From assembly GCA_023428915.1 (NCBI GenBank), contig JAEYWL010000028.1:1-41969 (forward strand): a DNA stretch of 41,969 bases. The letters run 5' to 3'. The notes beneath the pieces were generated by a model. It ran no database searches, was not told the origin of the DNA, and worked only from the letters and a program-made list of their open reading frames with translations. How positions within the stretch are numbered: position 1 is the stretch's first letter; each line of letters starts with the position of its first letter. The translations under genes and the position numbers were made by a program. This document shows, one piece after another, positions 40,151 to 41,969 of the stretch. Origin of the DNA: Verrucomicrobiota bacterium (GTDB lineage Bacteria; Chlamydiota; Chlamydiia; Chlamydiales; JAEYWL01).

Positions 40151-41752
40151 TTAGCTATCTTGCTCTTCATCTTCAGGAGCGTCAGCGATCAACGCTTCAG
40201 AGATTAATACTATACCAGCAACAGAAGCTGCATGCAACAGGGCATTTTTAACAACTTTTGCTGGATCGATAACGCCTGCGGCCAGCAGATCTTCAACTTT
40301 TTCTGTAAAAGCATTGAATCCGAAGTTCGCTGGTGCTGCCAGCACTTCTGCCAGTACAACAGAGCCATCTAAGCCTGTATTGTATACAATTTGCTTGAGC
40401 GGCGCAGCGCAAGCTTGAGAGACAATCAAGCCGCCGATGGCTTCATCGTCTTTCAGGTTTAAATGCTTGATGGCCTGGCTTGCCCTTAGCAGGGCAACGC
40501 CGCCCCCTGCTACAACGCCTTCTTCTTGCGCAGCTTTAGTTGAGTTCAAGCTATCTTCACAAGCTTGTTTTTTCTGCTTGAGCTCCGGTTCGGTTGCAGC
40601 CCCTACGCGAATGACAGCAACGCCGCCGCTTAGCTTTGCCTTGCGCTCTTCCAATTTTTCACGGTCATAGCTGCTAGTGGCAGCGGCAATTTCAGAATCG
40701 ATTTGCTTGATTCGGGCTGCAATTTGCTCCTGGCTGCCATTGCCATTGACAATTGTGGTGTACTCTTTGGAAATTAAGACTTTTTCGGCGGAACCAAGCG
40801 CTTCCGGAGAAATTTCTTTTAAAGACATGCCTGTTTCTTCGGAAATTACAGTTGCGCCTGTCAGGGTTGCAATATCTTGCAGCATGGCTTTTCTGCGATC
40901 GCCAAATCCCGGCGCTTTAACTGCCGCAACTTTTAAAGTACCTCTAAGCCTGTTGACCACTAAGGTAGAGAGGGCGTCGCCTTCAACATCTTCTGCGATG
41001 ATAATTAATTCTTTACCCGTTGAAGCGGTAGCTTGCAAAATAGGCAGAAGCTCCTGCACGTTAGAAACTTTTTTGTCGATAAGCAGGATTTGCGGGTAGT
41101 GCATTTCCACAGTCATTTTATCGGTGTTTGTGCAGAAATAGGCGCTTAAATAGCCTCTGTCAAACTGCATCCCTTCAACGATCTCAATTGTTGTTTCTGT
41201 GCCCTTCGCTTCTTCAATCGTAATTACACCTGATTTGCCCACTTTTTCCATGGCTGTTGAAATGAGTTCGCCAATTTCGGCATTCCCTGAAGCGGAAACA
41301 GTTGCAATATTTTTTAATTCTTTAGCATCTTTTACGGGGATGGCGCATTTCTCTATTTCTTTGACTATGGCATCTACTGCTTTATCAATGCCGCGTTTAA
41401 TAGCTGTCGGGTTGCCGCCGGATGCGATTTGTTTAATGCCGCTATCAACCAAGGTTCTCAAAAGCACTGTGCCTGTTGTAGTGCCATCGCCGCACTTTTC
41501 TTTAATCTTTTGCACGACTTCTTTTGCCATGGCTGCGCCCATGTTTTCATAGCGGTCTTTCAGCTCAATTTCTTTGGCAATGCTTGCGCCGTCATTAGTA
41601 ATGCTTGGCGCGCCCCAGCTTTTTTCAAGGCCTACATTTCTGCCTTTGGGACCTAGGGTAAATGCCACTACGTCTGCTAGTTTATTAATACCAGCTGAAA
41701 GGGACGCTCTAGCATCTTCATCAAAAATTATTTCTTTTGGTGTAGTAGACAT
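40151..41752 (-). CDS. groEL: Chaperonin GroEL (60 kDa)
   Basis: The product is about 533 residues. Family motifs are intact: LADVVAFTLGPKGRNVGLEK, ITNDGASIAKEIEL, EKCGDGTTTGTVLLRTLV (nucleotide site with the catalytic Asp in GDGTT), VEGMQFDRGYLSAYF, IIAEDVEGDALSTLVVNRLRG and EEGVVAGGGVALLRA. The end is DAPEDEEQDS, without the GGM-rich tail of classical GroEL. No groES precedes it in the 200 bp visible, which suggests one of the extra chlamydial GroEL paralogues. AAGGAG seven bases before ATG 41752 decides that start over ATG 41779. A CIRCE-like operator lies upstream. Confidence 0.94.
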   Translation of the reverse strand: MSTTPKEIIFDEDARASLSAGINKLADVVAFTLGPKGRNVGLEKSWGAPSITNDGASIAKEIELKDRYENMGAAMAKEVVQKIKEKCGDGTTTGTVLLRTLVDSGIKQIASGGNPTAIKRGIDKAVDAIVKEIEKCAIPVKDAKELKNIATVSASGNAEIGELISTAMEKVGKSGVITIEEAKGTETTIEIVEGMQFDRGYLSAYFCTNTDKMTVEMHYPQILLIDKKVSNVQELLPILQATASTGKELIIIAEDVEGDALSTLVVNRLRGTLKVAAVKAPGFGDRRKAMLQDIATLTGATVISEETGMSLKEISPEALGSAEKVLISKEYTTIVNGNGSQEQIAARIKQIDSEIAAATSSYDREKLEERKAKLSGGVAVIRVGAATEPELKQKKQACEDSLNSTKAAQEEGVVAGGGVALLRASQAIKHLNLKDDEAIGGLIVSQACAAPLKQIVYNTGLDGSVVLAEVLAAPANFGFNAFTEKVEDLLAAGVIDPAKVVKNALLHAASVAGIVLISEALIADAPEDEEQDS

Positions 41753-41840
41753 AGGTTTACTCCTTGAGGACAATTTCATTGTTAAGAGAGTTGTATTGTA
41801 GTTTCCCCTGATGAAAAAGGCAAGGGAAAAAAAGAAGATG

Positions 41841-41867
41841 TTAGCAGATTGTGATAAGGAGTGCTAA
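41841..41867 (-). promoter_or_regulatory. CIRCE operator (HrcA binding site) upstream of groEL
   Basis: Read on the minus strand, TTAGCACTC is followed by nine bases (CTTATCACA) and ATCTGCTAA. The consensus is TTAGCACTC-N9-GAGTGCTAA, so the left half is perfect and the right half has three mismatches (15 of 18). It lies about 90 bp before the groEL start. It should make groEL subject to HrcA heat-shock repression. A -35-like TTGCTT lies just upstream, but I cannot place the promoter with confidence. Confidence 0.88.
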
Positions 41868-41911
41868 TTGCTGGCTGTATAAGCAATAACTTAGCTAGCC
41901 GCATTAGGCGC

Positions 41912-41969
41912 TAAAACCCAAGTTGCGCCCCTAAATCACGCTTGAACAGGCCTGCACTTGCCAATTGAA
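41912..41969. repeat. 163-bp fold-back element, left half (cut by window end)
   Basis: This starts TAAAACCCAAGTTGCGCCCC and continues through CTTGAACAGGCCTGCACTTG, identical to the left half of the internal copy apart from CCAATTG in place of CCGATTG. The last 16 bases equal the first 16 bases of the window, so the two ends would join into one complete element. Confidence 0.92.

Noticed and set aside
40437..41656. Several plus-strand frames opposite groEL
   Set aside because: They are antisense to a fully conserved GroEL and show no protein-like features.
11321..41969. CRISPR array based on the repeated elements
   Set aside because: Copies are kilobases apart, palindromic over their full length and have no regular spacers; there are no cas genes.

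Overview
The window looks like a chromosomal contig from a member of the Chlamydiae, most likely an amoeba-associated (Parachlamydia-like) lineage and not Chlamydia proper. The gene content and order point this way. A dnaX-ybaB block lies beside ptsI-ptsH and, further along, comEC, and mqnB-mqnD lies with a dnaQ-type exonuclease; from memory both resemble arrangements in Chlamydia trachomatis. The window also carries an isocitrate dehydrogenase, which is absent from Chlamydia but expected in environmental chlamydiae with a full TCA cycle. GroEL has a CIRCE operator. No rRNA, tRNA, CRISPR array or intact insertion sequence was seen.

Layout. 1-5.0 kb: a membrane protein, a phytochelatin-synthase-like peptidase, an MFS exporter, then an apparent operon of a GNAT acetyltransferase, a very cysteine-rich exported small protein and a membrane-anchored protein. 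5.0-9.4 kb: a large LOG-domain protein, then MYG1, HIT and isochorismatase-fold hydrolases. 9.5-15.8 kb: an exported HEAT-repeat protein, then a minus-strand run of a FliO-like protein, a 53-residue lipoprotein, a YbjN-like protein, a DnaQ-like exonuclease, an NAD-epimerase-like protein, MqnD and MqnB (futalosine route to menaquinone). 15.9-21.6 kb: a chlamydial membrane protein, then gmhA-lpxK and kdsD (LPS heptose, lipid A and KDO supply) and isocitrate dehydrogenase. 21.8-31.9 kb: comEC, a degenerate NDH-2-like protein, a SMI1/KNR4 protein, hprK-ptsH-ptsI (regulatory PTS without a sugar permease), then galE-dnaX-ybaB-thioesterase on the minus strand. 32.1-41.9 kb: a PgpH-type HD phosphodiesterase with an SDR, a phosphoglucomutase/phosphomannomutase preceded by a 39-residue membrane peptide, a siderophore/cobalamin-type ABC importer, and CIRCE-controlled groEL.

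The most unusual layer is the repeats. At least five kinds of long fold-back (palindromic) elements lie between genes. (1) A ~100-bp element occurs four times, always in the same orientation and always just upstream of a plus-strand gene (GNAT, HEAT protein, hprK, pgpH). (2) A ~163-bp element is present whole once, and its two halves form the two ends of the window. Its termini resemble those of element 1. (3, 4) Two single-copy palindromes are bounded by TA-GAC...GTC-TA. (5) A ~220-bp REP-like fold-back has one arm that has become the C-terminus of a thioesterase. These suggest active or recent spread of non-autonomous elements that alter 5' leaders and gene ends.

All functions are inferred from reading the sequence and translations by eye; no searches were run.
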